Below, piece after piece: positions 16,254-23,890 of a DNA stretch of 55,511 nt. The notes under the pieces are model-generated. The model did no database searches, was not told the DNA's origin, and worked only from the letters and a program-made list of their open reading frames with translations. Origin of the DNA: Oscillospiraceae bacterium (GTDB taxonomy: Bacteria; Bacillota; Clostridia; Oscillospirales; Oscillospiraceae). The position numbers and the translations under genes are program-made. Where the stretch lies: the NCBI GenBank assembly GCA_017409205.1, contig JAFQTF010000055.1:1-55511 (forward strand). Direction: 5' to 3'. Numbering within the stretch: the first letter of the stretch is position 1; each line of letters starts with the position of its first letter.

Positions 16254-17108
16254 TTAGCCCTTCACGCCGCCGGCAGTCAGACCGCTGGTCAGATTCTTCT
16301 CGATAGACATGAAGAGGATGACAACGGGGACGATTGCGAAGATGGATGCGGCAAACAGGTACTGCCACTCGATGATGTTGTAGCCGTTGAAGATGTTGAT
16401 ACCGACGGTCAGCGGCTTGATGGTATCGGTGGAGATCAGGCACAGAGCCACGGTGTATTCATTCCATGCGTTGATGAAGATGAAGATCAGGGTGGTGACG
16501 ATGCCGGGGGCTGCCACAGGCAGCAGGATCTTGAACATAGCCTGGATCCGGTTGCAGCCGTCAATGGTGGCGGCCTGCTCCATCTCGGCAGAGATGGACA
16601 TGAACGTGCCGCGCAGCAGCCAGATGGTGAAGGCCTGGTTGAAGGCTGCATTGATGAAGATCAGACCCAGCAGGCTGTTGGTCAGACCCATGGTCTGCAT
16701 GACCTTGTAGATACCGATCAGCAGGACCACGGGGGCGAACATCTGGGAGACGATGATGAATCCCAGGAATGCGGTCTGGCCCTTGAACTTCATACGGGCC
16801 AGGGCATAGGCAGCAGGGATGCCGCAGATCATGGCGATGGCAGTGGAGCCGCCGGCAATGATGATGGAGTTCAGCATGTACTGGGCCATGGGGGCCTTCT
16901 GCCAGATGTCAATGAAGTTGCTCCACATCCATTCCTTGGGGAAGATGGTGCCCTGGATGGAGAAGATTTCCTGACGGCTCTTCAGAGCGGTGCAGAACAT
17001 GACGAAGTAAGGATACAGAATGACAATGCAGATGACGGAAACCACGAAATACAGCAGGATCCGGCTCAGCAGCTTGCCCCAGTTGATACGGGCGGAATCA
17101 AGTGTCAT
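16254..17108 (-). CDS. Carbohydrate ABC transporter permease (MalG type)
   Basis: 284 residues, six hydrophobic segments. The ATPase-contact EAA loop is EQAATIDGCNRIQAMFKILL, and the ending SGLTAGGVKG is typical of MalG/CUT1 permeases. It pairs with the MalF-type gene ending 2 bases upstream; its ribosome site (AAAGGAG) lies inside that gene. No ATPase is encoded in the locus, so a shared MsmX/MsmK-type ATPase from elsewhere must energise the transporter. Confidence 0.95.
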   Translation of the reverse strand: MTLDSARINWGKLLSRILLYFVVSVICIVILYPYFVMFCTALKSRQEIFSIQGTIFPKEWMWSNFIDIWQKAPMAQYMLNSIIIAGGSTAIAMICGIPAAYALARMKFKGQTAFLGFIIVSQMFAPVVLLIGIYKVMQTMGLTNSLLGLIFINAAFNQAFTIWLLRGTFMSISAEMEQAATIDGCNRIQAMFKILLPVAAPGIVTTLIFIFINAWNEYTVALCLISTDTIKPLTVGINIFNGYNIIEWQYLFAASIFAIVPVVILFMSIEKNLTSGLTAGGVKG

Positions 17109-17110
17109 GA

Positions 17111-17998
17111 TTATTCGTCTCCTTTCTTCAGGGTGGAAACCATGTAGACGCTGGCGCAGACCAGCAGGATCAGGAAGCCGATGACGGAGACCGCGGCGGC
17201 TTCACCCTGCTTGCCGTTGTAGAAGGCCAGCTTGTACAGATAGGTGACCAGTGTATCGGTGCGGTTGGCGGGGTCGCCCTTGGTGATGGTCCAGACGATG
17301 GGGAAGGAATTGAAAACGTAGATGATGTTCAGCACGGTTGCCACGGTCAGGCTGGGCTTGACCAGAGGAATGGTGATGTTGAACAGCTTCTGCCAGTAGT
17401 TGGCGCCGTCCACGATGGCTGCCTCATAGTAGGAGGAGTCGATGGACTGCAGGCCGGACAGGGCGGTGAAGCAGACGAAGGGAATGGTAACAAAAATACC
17501 ACAGGCGATTTCCCATGCAAAGTAAGCTTCGGGAGTGGGGGTCCAGTTGACATTGGTGGAGATGATGCCCAGGGTCTTCAGCAGAGTATTCAGAGCGCCG
17601 TAGTCAATGTCAATGATGAACTTCCAGACGGAAGCCTGGATGACCAGAGTGGTGGCCCAGGGGAAGACCACGATGGCGCGGGCAATCTTACGGCCCTTGA
17701 ATTCGTTGTTCAGCAGCAGAGCCAGGATGAAGCCCAGCACGGTGGACAGAACCACGACGAAGATGGTCCAGACGATGGTGTTCTTCAGAACCATGGCAAA
17801 CTTTGCGCCGCCCAGGACCTTTTCAAAGTTGGCAAAGCCGGCGAAGCCCTTGATGAGGCCGGCCTTGGTGACCTGGCTGAAGGCCATGCGGAACACGAAG
17901 CCGATGGGGACGATGATGAAGATGCTCATCAGGATGATGCTGGGCAGAATCCACAGATAGGGCTCTGCCTTATTCAGCAGTGTATAAGGTTTTTTCAC
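17111..17998 (-). CDS. Carbohydrate ABC transporter permease (MalF type)
   Basis: 295 residues from the GTG at 17998, chosen because GGGAGG ends 7 bases upstream; an ATG 15 bases earlier would include the ribosome site. Six hydrophobic segments and the EAA loop YEAAIVDGANYWQKLFNI followed by TIPLVKPS mark a CUT1-family sugar permease. It forms the channel with the next gene. A 73-bp palindromic repeat and the terminator of the binding-protein gene lie upstream, so some transcription must read through. Confidence 0.94.
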   Translation of the reverse strand: MKKPYTLLNKAEPYLWILPSIILMSIFIIVPIGFVFRMAFSQVTKAGLIKGFAGFANFEKVLGGAKFAMVLKNTIVWTIFVVVLSTVLGFILALLLNNEFKGRKIARAIVVFPWATTLVIQASVWKFIIDIDYGALNTLLKTLGIISTNVNWTPTPEAYFAWEIACGIFVTIPFVCFTALSGLQSIDSSYYEAAIVDGANYWQKLFNITIPLVKPSLTVATVLNIIYVFNSFPIVWTITKGDPANRTDTLVTYLYKLAFYNGKQGEAAAVSVIGFLILLVCASVYMVSTLKKGDE

Positions 17999-18027
17999 GA
18001 GGGTACCTCCCATTTTGGATTAATTCT

Positions 18028-18100
18028 GTAGGGCGGGGGCTTGCTCCCGCCGGAGGAGCAGGATTTTCGGTTTGACGGCGGGGGCATGCCCCCGCCCTAC
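18028..18100. repeat. 73-bp palindromic repeat, GTAGGG family (copy 1)
   Basis: Begins GTAGGGCGGGGGCTTGC and ends with the inverse complement of GTAGGGCGGGGGCATGC. Arms of about 25 bp flank an unrelated centre. A copy of similar length and ends occurs at 45587-45657. Confidence 0.8.
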
Positions 18101-18122
18101 GGGGGGTAGAGCGGATCAAAAT

Positions 18123-18147
18123 GGGCCGGGCCTATGCGACCCGGCCC
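18123..18147 (-). terminator. Hairpin terminator after the sugar-binding protein gene
   Basis: GGGCCGGG/CCCGGCCC stem with a 9-base loop, then ATTTTG on the minus strand. The short T-run suggests partial termination, giving more binding protein than permease mRNA. Confidence 0.7.
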
Positions 18148-18186
18148 TTCTGTTATGCCTTGACTAGATCAGATATGTGTTGGAAT

Positions 18187-19473
18187 TTAGCCAGCGATCT
18201 CAGCCTGCAGTGCATCCAGCAGTTCCTGAGCATTGCCGCCCAGCAGGACTTCCTGCTGCACAGCGATAACGCCCTGCTTAACGTCTGCCCACTCTGCCTT
18301 GGCAGCGGGGTAGAACTTAGCGGAACCGATAACATCAATCCATGCAGCCATGCCGGGATCAGCAGCAGCGCACAGCTCGTTGCCGGTGGAGGTAGCGGGC
18401 AGGAAGTCTTCCATCAGAACCCAGTCAGCGTAGGGCTCGTCATCGTAGAAGGCGTCAACAACAGCGGTAACAGCGGCCAGTTCAGCCTCGGTGTAGCCGT
18501 TGTCGAAGCACATGATGCGGTCCATAACGCCGACGGAAGCGCCAGCCTTGTCACCGTTGGTGGGCAGGGAAGCGATACCGTAGTTGATGCCGCCGTTCTG
18601 CTCACAGTACTTGGAGATCTGGTTGGGTCCGATCATCATAGCGACCTTGCCGGCAGCGAACATATCCTGCAGGTCGTAACGGGTCTCGGTGGTGGGGTCG
18701 GTGTTGGTCAGACCGGAGTTGACCAGGTCAACGATGAAGTTGACAGCTTCCACGTTCTCAGCGGAGTTCAGAGCCCAGTTGCCGTCAGCGTCAACGAAGC
18801 CGCCGCCGTTGTTCCATGCGTAGTAAGCGAAGCAAGCCTGACCTTCGTCAGTGGTCATGTCAACGCCCCAGGGGTAGATCTCAGCGTCGTAAGCCTTGAT
18901 GGCTTCGCAGGCTGCCTTCAGCTCTTCCCAAGTGGTGGGAACTTCGACACCGGCAGCTTCCAGGATGTCGGCATTGTAGTACAGAGCGCGGGCGGAAGCC
19001 AGATCGGGAACAGCCCAGACGACATCGTCCACAATGGACTCAGCCAGGAAAGAGGGGAAGAACTTGGCGTAGGTCTCTTCGGAGCACCATTCTTCAGCGG
19101 GCAGCAGCAGGCCGTCAGCCTGGTAGTCTGCGAACACGTCGATGTTCAGCAGGTCGGGAGCCTGACCGTTGGCGATACGGGTGTTGACGACAGTGTAGAT
19201 GTCGTTCCAGGAAACAACGTCAACCACCAGGTTGATGTCTTCGTGAGCAGCGTTGAACTCAGTCACGAAGTTTGCCCACCAGTCGGCGGTCTCGTTGCCG
19301 TACTGGGCAGCGATCATGTTGATTTCGACCTTCTCACCGGCAGCGGCGGGAGCCTCAGCGGCGGGAGCGTCAGCCTTGGGAGCTTCGGTTTCGGCAGGGG
19401 CGCTGGAACCGCCGCAGGCGACCAGACCGAAAGCCATAACCAGAGCCATCAGCAGAGCAATGATCTTCTTCAT
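18187..19473 (-). CDS. ABC sugar-binding lipoprotein
   Basis: 428 residues. A lipoprotein signal ends at the lipobox GLVAC with Cys20; it is followed by a long Ala/Glu/Pro linker (22-46). The mature part is a family 1 extracellular sugar-binding protein: FVTEFNAAHEDINLVVDVVS, RIANGQAPDLLNID, YYNADILEAAGVEVPTTWEE and a Trp-rich pocket region. It is anchored on the outer face of the membrane and hands sugar to the two permeases encoded next. AGGAGG lies 8 bases before the ATG and a consensus promoter precedes it. The sugar cannot be read from the sequence; the neighbouring kinase and epimerase suggest an amino-sugar or galactoside. Confidence 0.94.
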   Translation of the reverse strand: MKKIIALLMALVMAFGLVACGGSSAPAETEAPKADAPAAEAPAAAGEKVEINMIAAQYGNETADWWANFVTEFNAAHEDINLVVDVVSWNDIYTVVNTRIANGQAPDLLNIDVFADYQADGLLLPAEEWCSEETYAKFFPSFLAESIVDDVVWAVPDLASARALYYNADILEAAGVEVPTTWEELKAACEAIKAYDAEIYPWGVDMTTDEGQACFAYYAWNNGGGFVDADGNWALNSAENVEAVNFIVDLVNSGLTNTDPTTETRYDLQDMFAAGKVAMMIGPNQISKYCEQNGGINYGIASLPTNGDKAGASVGVMDRIMCFDNGYTEAELAAVTAVVDAFYDDEPYADWVLMEDFLPATSTGNELCAAADPGMAAWIDVIGSAKFYPAAKAEWADVKQGVIAVQQEVLLGGNAQELLDALQAEIAG

Positions 19474-19539
19474 TATGTTTTCCTCCTAAAATTTCTTGTG
19501 TGGCTTTATACTTTTGTATGTAAACTCACATCACTGATA

Positions 19540-19568
19540 AGTATACAAAAAATTCAAAAAAAGTCAAT
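19540..19568 (-). promoter_or_regulatory. Promoter of the sugar ABC operon
   Basis: Minus-strand TTGACT (19563-19568) and TATACT (19540-19545), 17-base spacer. Confidence 0.82.
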
Positions 19569-19630
19569 GAACAAACCGACAGAAAATAGTCTTTCTTGGT
19601 CTTAATTAACAAAACCAGAGGTTTATATAA

Positions 19631-19645
19631 AGAGAACGTTTCCAA
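19631..19645. promoter_or_regulatory. cre-type operator (CcpA or LacI family)
   Basis: The minus strand reads TTGGAAACGTTCTCT, which fits every position of the Bacillus cre consensus WTGNAANCGNWNNCW. It lies midway between the two divergent promoters of the sugar locus. A local LacI-family regulator could use the same box. Confidence 0.7.
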
Positions 19646-19656
19646 TTTGTACAAAT
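19645..19656. promoter_or_regulatory. Palindrome ATTTGTACAAAT next to the cre box
   Basis: A perfect 12-bp palindrome touching the cre-type box. Its core TTGTACAA recurs at 21084-21093 before galE, so both may bind one regulator. Confidence 0.4.
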
Positions 19657-19696
19657 GATACAGATAATGATTTTGCGTTTTTTTTATGAAAATACG

Positions 19697-19725
19697 TTGC
19701 AAGAGGGTTGGAAATATGCTATACT
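19697..19725 (+). promoter_or_regulatory. Promoter of the kinase-galE transcript
   Basis: TTGCAA (19697-19702) and TATACT (19720-19725) with a TGC extension and a 17-base spacer. The leader to the kinase gene is about 110 bases. Confidence 0.75.
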
Positions 19726-19843
19726 TAGGGAGAAAAGCCCGGACAATTTATCTTTTTGCATTTTTGAATTCCCAATTATCCAAAGACTGATATTTCCCAA
19801 AAAACCAAATGCAGCAAATTAATTTCAGGAGGAGTGCACAATC

Positions 19844-20968
19844 ATGAGCCAGTTTTATTATCCCGAAAAAGACGCTGTTCTGAACGAAGTTCTGGCAGCG
19901 TATGATCTCCCCGCCACCCTGCTGGGTGCGGCCCGGTATGGCCAGGGCCATATCAATGATACCTTCTGCGTGGTCTGCCAGCCCCAGGAGGGCGATGCCA
20001 TCCGCTACATCCTGCAGGGCCTGTCCCTTGCAGCCTTCCCGCATCCCGATGAGCTGATGGATAACTTCATCGGTATCACCTCTTATCTGCGGGAAAAGAT
20101 CATCGCCAAGGGCGGCGATCCCCTGCGGGAGACGCTGAGCCTGGTAAAGACCCGGGATGGCAGGGATTACTACACCGATTCCACCGGTAAGGTCTGGCGC
20201 CTGACTCCCTTCATTGAAAATACCGACTGCTTCCAGTCCGCAACTCCCGAACTGTTTGAAGCATCTGCCCGTGCTTTCGGCCGGTTCCAGTATATGCTTC
20301 AGGGCTATCCTGCCGAGACGCTTCACGAGGCCATCGTAAACTTCCACAATACTGAGGACCGCTATGCCAAGTTTGAGGCTGCTCTGGCCGCCGACAAGCT
20401 GGGACGGGCAAAGGATATTGCTGATGAGATCCGGTTCGTCACCGACCGTAAGGCTGACTGCTCCGTTGCTCTTCAGGCACTGCGGGAGGGCAAGCTGCCT
20501 CTGCGGGTCACCCACAACGATACCAAGCTGAACAATATCCTCATCGACCGGGATACCCATGAGGGTATCTGCGTCATCGATCTGGATACCACCATGCCCG
20601 GTCTCTCCATCAATGACTTCGGCGATTCCATCCGCTTCGGCGCCAACCATTCCAAGGAGGATGAGAAGGATCTGTCCAAGGTCAACTTCGACATCGCGCT
20701 GTATGAAGCTTACACCCGGGGCTTCCTGGAGGGTGCACAGGGCAGTCTGACCGAGGGCGAGCTGGAGTATCTGCCCTGGGGCGCACGGCTGATGACTCTG
20801 GAATGTGGTATCCGCTTCCTGACCGACTACCTGGATGGCGATCACTACTTCCGCATCCACTACCCCGAGCAGAATCTGGACCGCTGCCGGACACAGTTCA
20901 AGCTGGTGAAGGATATGGAAGAGCAGTTTGAAGAAATGGCTGCCGTCATCCGCAAGTACACAAAGTAA
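19844..20968 (+). CDS. NahK-like sugar 1-kinase (phosphotransferase family)
   Basis: 374 residues of the aminoglycoside/choline kinase-like fold. The catalytic loop is HNDTKLNNIL (224-233), the metal-binding segment IDLDTTMPG (245-253), and the N-terminal region GQGHINDTFCV. This arrangement and length match the N-acetylhexosamine 1-kinases (NahK/LnpB, about 360 residues) of bifidobacterial galacto-N-biose metabolism, which make GlcNAc- or GalNAc-1-phosphate. An AGGAGG site is present. It is divergent from the sugar ABC operon and upstream of galE. The substrate is inferred from family and context; another hexose is possible. Confidence 0.83.
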   Translation: MSQFYYPEKDAVLNEVLAAYDLPATLLGAARYGQGHINDTFCVVCQPQEGDAIRYILQGLSLAAFPHPDELMDNFIGITSYLREKIIAKGGDPLRETLSLVKTRDGRDYYTDSTGKVWRLTPFIENTDCFQSATPELFEASARAFGRFQYMLQGYPAETLHEAIVNFHNTEDRYAKFEAALAADKLGRAKDIADEIRFVTDRKADCSVALQALREGKLPLRVTHNDTKLNNILIDRDTHEGICVIDLDTTMPGLSINDFGDSIRFGANHSKEDEKDLSKVNFDIALYEAYTRGFLEGAQGSLTEGELEYLPWGARLMTLECGIRFLTDYLDGDHYFRIHYPEQNLDRCRTQFKLVKDMEEQFEEMAAVIRKYTK

Positions 20969-21083
20969 GTATGAAATGTGGCGTGTGGAGCGTTGGTGTC
21001 CGCCCTGGGGGCAGATTTGAATCATCTCCGCAGCGGGATGCCTTAACGCAGCGCTTCACATGCCGAAGTTCCGCACTCAGATC

Positions 21084-21093
21084 ATTGTACAAT
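21084..21093. promoter_or_regulatory. Palindrome ATTGTACAAT before galE
   Basis: A perfect 10-bp palindrome sharing TTGTACAA with the site at 19645-19656, just upstream of a TATAAT (21096-21101) that has no clear -35 box. Confidence 0.35.
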
Positions 21094-21116
21094 ATTATAA
21101 TAAGGAGAGATCGACT

Positions 21117-22133
21117 ATGAACATCCTGGTTACTGGCGGTGCCGGCTATATCGGCTCCCATACCTGCGTCGAACTGCTGGAAAGCGGCTATACCCCTATC
21201 GTTATCGACAATCTGTGCAATTCCAATCCCAAGAGCCTGGACCGGGTTCGTGCCATCACCGGCAAGGAAGTAAAGTTCTATGAGGGCGATGTCCGTGACG
21301 AGGCTCTGCTTCGCCGGATCTTTGCGGAGAACAAGATCGAAGCCGTCATTCACTTCGCCGGCCTGAAGGCTGTGGGCGAGTCCGTTGCCCAGCCCTGGCG
21401 TTATTACGACAACAACCTGAATTCCACCCTGGTTCTGACCAAGGTCATGACGGATGTGGGCTGCAAGAAGATCATCTTCTCTTCCTCTGCCACCGTCTAT
21501 TCCGGTGATAATGTGATGCCTCTGCGGGAGACCAGCAAGACCGGCAACTGCACCAATCCCTACGGCTGGACCAAGTACATGACCGAGCAGATCCTCTCCG
21601 GCATGGCTGTTGCCGACAAGGAGTGGTCCATTGTCCTGCTGCGTTACTTCAATCCCATCGGCGCCCACATTTCCGGCCAGATCGGTGAAGATCCCCGGGG
21701 TATCCCCAATAACCTGATGCCCTATATCTCCCAGACCGCCATCGGCCGCCGGGAGTATCTGAGCGTGTTCGGCAATGACTATGATACCCACGACGGCACC
21801 GGCGTCCGGGACTACATCCATGTGGTGGATCTGGCCAAGGGCCATGTGGCTGCTGTGAAGTATGCCACTGCCAACCTGGGCTGCGATGTGTTTAATCTGG
21901 GTACCGGTACCGGCTACAGCGTGCTGGATATGGTGAAGGCTTTTGAGGAAGCCAACGGTGTTCCCGTTCCCTACAGGATTGTTGACCGCCGCCCCGGCGA
22001 CCTGGCCACCTGCTATGCCGATCCTGCCAAGTCTGCTGAAAAGCTGGGCTGGAAGGCTGAGAAAACTCTGGTGGATATGTGCCGGGATACCTGGCGCTGG
22101 CAGTCCCAGAACCCCATGGGCTTCGGCGAATAA
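21117..22133 (+). CDS. galE: UDP-glucose/UDP-N-acetylglucosamine 4-epimerase
   Basis: 338 residues, the standard GalE length. The NAD-binding loop is GGAGYIGSH (7-15); catalytic residues are in FSSSATVYS (Ser 122-124) and the Y149-x3-K153 pair of NPYGWTK. Position 299 is Cys in GDLATCYADP where E. coli GalE has Tyr299; Cys there opens the pocket for N-acetylated UDP-sugars. It therefore probably epimerises both UDP-Glc/UDP-Gal and UDP-GlcNAc/UDP-GalNAc. The start at 21117 has AAGGAG 9 bases upstream. It follows the NahK-like gene by 148 bases and is closed by a hairpin, fitting a shared sugar pathway. Confidence 0.95.
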   Translation: MNILVTGGAGYIGSHTCVELLESGYTPIVIDNLCNSNPKSLDRVRAITGKEVKFYEGDVRDEALLRRIFAENKIEAVIHFAGLKAVGESVAQPWRYYDNNLNSTLVLTKVMTDVGCKKIIFSSSATVYSGDNVMPLRETSKTGNCTNPYGWTKYMTEQILSGMAVADKEWSIVLLRYFNPIGAHISGQIGEDPRGIPNNLMPYISQTAIGRREYLSVFGNDYDTHDGTGVRDYIHVVDLAKGHVAAVKYATANLGCDVFNLGTGTGYSVLDMVKAFEEANGVPVPYRIVDRRPGDLATCYADPAKSAEKLGWKAEKTLVDMCRDTWRWQSQNPMGFGE

Positions 22134-22172
22134 CTTGTTCCGGACATAAAATATCCAAGAACTGGAAATTAT

Positions 22173-22199
22173 GAGGACTCTACCCACGGTAGAGTCCTC
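22173..22199 (+). terminator. Terminator after galE
   Basis: Stem GAGGACTCTACC with GGTAGAGTCCTC around a 3-base loop, then CTACTTTT. Confidence 0.75.
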
Positions 22200-22228
22200 T
22201 ACTTTTGCCATCCGAAGCAGAAATTGCC

Positions 22229-22257
22229 TTGACGAGATACGAAAAAACCGATAAAAT
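22229..22257 (+). promoter_or_regulatory. Promoter of the first degV gene
   Basis: TTGACG (22229-22234) and TAAAAT (22252-22257), 17-base spacer. Transcription would begin near 22264, which rules out the ATG at 22263 as start codon. Confidence 0.75.
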
Positions 22258-22310
22258 GTAAAATGAAAAAGAGAGAAAACAGAAATAGAAACAGTAAAGA
22301 GAGGCAATTT

Positions 22311-23171
22311 ATGCGTTATATCATCGTTTCCGATTCTTCCTCCAATGTTTTTTCCGTGGAGGGAGCTGAATATACCACCGTCCCCATGAAAATCATCGCC
22401 GAGAAGGAGTACATCGATACCCCTGCGCTGGATCTTTACGGCATGGTGGCCGACCTGCAGCAGTTCAAGGGTAAGTCCGGCTCCTCCTGCGCCAATGTTC
22501 AGGAATGGCTGGATGCCTTCGAGGGCTACGACGTCGTTTTCTGCGTCACCATCTCCAAGAACCTGTCCGGCTCCTACAATTCCGCCAAGCAGGCTGTGGC
22601 CACCTTCCTGGAGGAGAATCCCGGAAAGAAGGGCTATGTGTTTGATTCTCTGGCGGCTGGCCCCCAGCAGGCCATGGTGGTGGACAAGATCGCCCAGCTC
22701 ATCGCCGAGGGCAATGATTTTGATACCATCGTGGAAAAGACCCTGGACTACCACAACCATACCCACATCCTGTTCCGCCTCCAGAGTCTGACCAATCTGG
22801 CCCGCAACGGCCGGATCAATCCCGCCGTTGCCAAGATCGCCGGCGTTCTGGGCATCCGGGTCATCGGTGACGTAAAGGGCGGCCAGATCACCCCTGTCCA
22901 TAAACCCAGAGGCGATAAGAAGGCAATCCCCATGCTGGTGGAAATGATGAAGGAGCGGGGCTTCTATGACGGCGCTCTGCTGCGGATCGCCCACTGCTTC
23001 GGCGAGGAGCCTGCCCTGCTGCTGCGGGATGCCGTTATGGCCGAATTCCCCAACACCCGGTTCCGGATGGAGCCTACCACCGCCCTGTGCAGCTTTTACG
23101 CAGAGGAAGGCGGCCTGATGATCGGCTTCGAGGGTGGCTACAACGCAGAGAACAACAATAAGGATTTCTGA
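22311..23171 (+). CDS. DegV family protein (fatty-acid-binding, FakB type)
   Basis: 286 residues. The DegV fold is shown by IIVSDSSSNVFSV at the N-terminus, the CVTISKNLSGSYNSA loop with the ligand-binding Thr-Ile-Ser, VFDSLAAGPQQAM, and RLQSLTNLARNGRIN. Such proteins hold a fatty acid so that the FakA kinase can phosphorylate it, feeding exogenous acids into phospholipids. No FakA is seen in the window. The start at 22311 follows GAGAGG and the promoter position. A second, distant DegV is at 33375-34229. Confidence 0.92.
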   Translation: MRYIIVSDSSSNVFSVEGAEYTTVPMKIIAEKEYIDTPALDLYGMVADLQQFKGKSGSSCANVQEWLDAFEGYDVVFCVTISKNLSGSYNSAKQAVATFLEENPGKKGYVFDSLAAGPQQAMVVDKIAQLIAEGNDFDTIVEKTLDYHNHTHILFRLQSLTNLARNGRINPAVAKIAGVLGIRVIGDVKGGQITPVHKPRGDKKAIPMLVEMMKERGFYDGALLRIAHCFGEEPALLLRDAVMAEFPNTRFRMEPTTALCSFYAEEGGLMIGFEGGYNAENNNKDF

Positions 23172-23190
23172 TTTTTCACAAGAATCATAC

Positions 23191-23223
23191 AAGGCCAGAC
23201 TGCAAAATATGCAGTCTGGCCTT
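23191..23223. terminator. Bidirectional terminator between convergent genes
   Basis: A 14-bp perfect stem AAGGCCAGACTGCA/TGCAGTCTGGCCTT with a 5-base loop, followed on the plus strand by TT. Confidence 0.8.
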
Positions 23224-23233
23224 TTGCTGTGCA

Positions 23234-23758
23234 TCAAAGACACTGGCGGAGGTATTCCACAAGATTACCGGATTCATCATAGAAGCACAGGGTTCCTAGG
23301 TTGAGAGGCAGGACGATGGCAAATGGTTTGTTGCTGTCAATATGGATTATGCGGACAGTATTGCCGTCGTCAATTTCCAGCCGTTCCACATTCTGCGTGT
23401 TCATGGAGATGAATGCCTGCTCCTGATAACCCTCGACAGTAAATTCTGCTATGAAATCCTCTACTGCTGTGATATCTCCGCCGCCGCGGAAAAAATACCC
23501 AAAGGAGATACCGGGACGATTGACATATACGGAAAAGGTATGGTCGGACTTATCCTGAGGATAGGATATGAATGCGGCCATGGTGCTGGAAACATCACCG
23601 TCAATATTCCAGTCATCCGGGATCTTCTGAGATGAACGAACGTCCTGTTCAAGACCGCCCCGGGATATGCCAATGTCATTGTTCATGTAAAGAAAACCGG
23701 CAAGGAACGCGCAGATCAAAACGATTCCCCACGCTGATTTTAGCATCTTCATTCTCAT
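23234..23758 (-). CDS. Membrane-anchored protein of unknown function
   Basis: 174 residues; not recognised. Basic residues 1-8 precede one hydrophobic segment (10-25, AWGIVLICAFLAGFLYM), so it is either anchored or secreted. The rest is acidic and beta-rich (TFSVYVNRPGISFGYFF, VRIIHIDSNKPFAIVL) and likely extracellular. GGAGG precedes the ATG by 7 bases and it has its own promoter (23797-23825). It stands alone between the degV gene and the FabG-like gene. Confidence 0.78.
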   Translation of the reverse strand: MRMKMLKSAWGIVLICAFLAGFLYMNNDIGISRGGLEQDVRSSQKIPDDWNIDGDVSSTMAAFISYPQDKSDHTFSVYVNRPGISFGYFFRGGGDITAVEDFIAEFTVEGYQEQAFISMNTQNVERLEIDDGNTVRIIHIDSNKPFAIVLPLNLGTLCFYDESGNLVEYLRQCL

Positions 23759-23796
23759 TCAATGCCCTCCTTTTACCGGGATCAGTCAGTCTTTTC

Positions 23797-23825
23797 ATAT
23801 TACCATATTGCTGTATGATTTACAA
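23797..23825 (-). promoter_or_regulatory. Promoter of the unknown membrane-anchored protein
   Basis: Minus-strand TTGTAA (23820-23825) and TAATAT (23797-23802), 17-base spacer; two imperfect boxes. Confidence 0.5.
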
Positions 23826-23860
23826 GAACGGGCACAGCAGATCATCTGCTGTGCCCGTTC
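23826..23860 (-). terminator. Long hairpin after the FabG-like gene
   Basis: A near-perfect 35-base palindrome (GAACGGGCACAGCAGAT and its complement) directly downstream of the reductase stop, followed by TTGTAAA. Confidence 0.75.
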
Positions 23861-23890
23861 CGGAATATGCGGTTTGCGGCGGATGCTATA

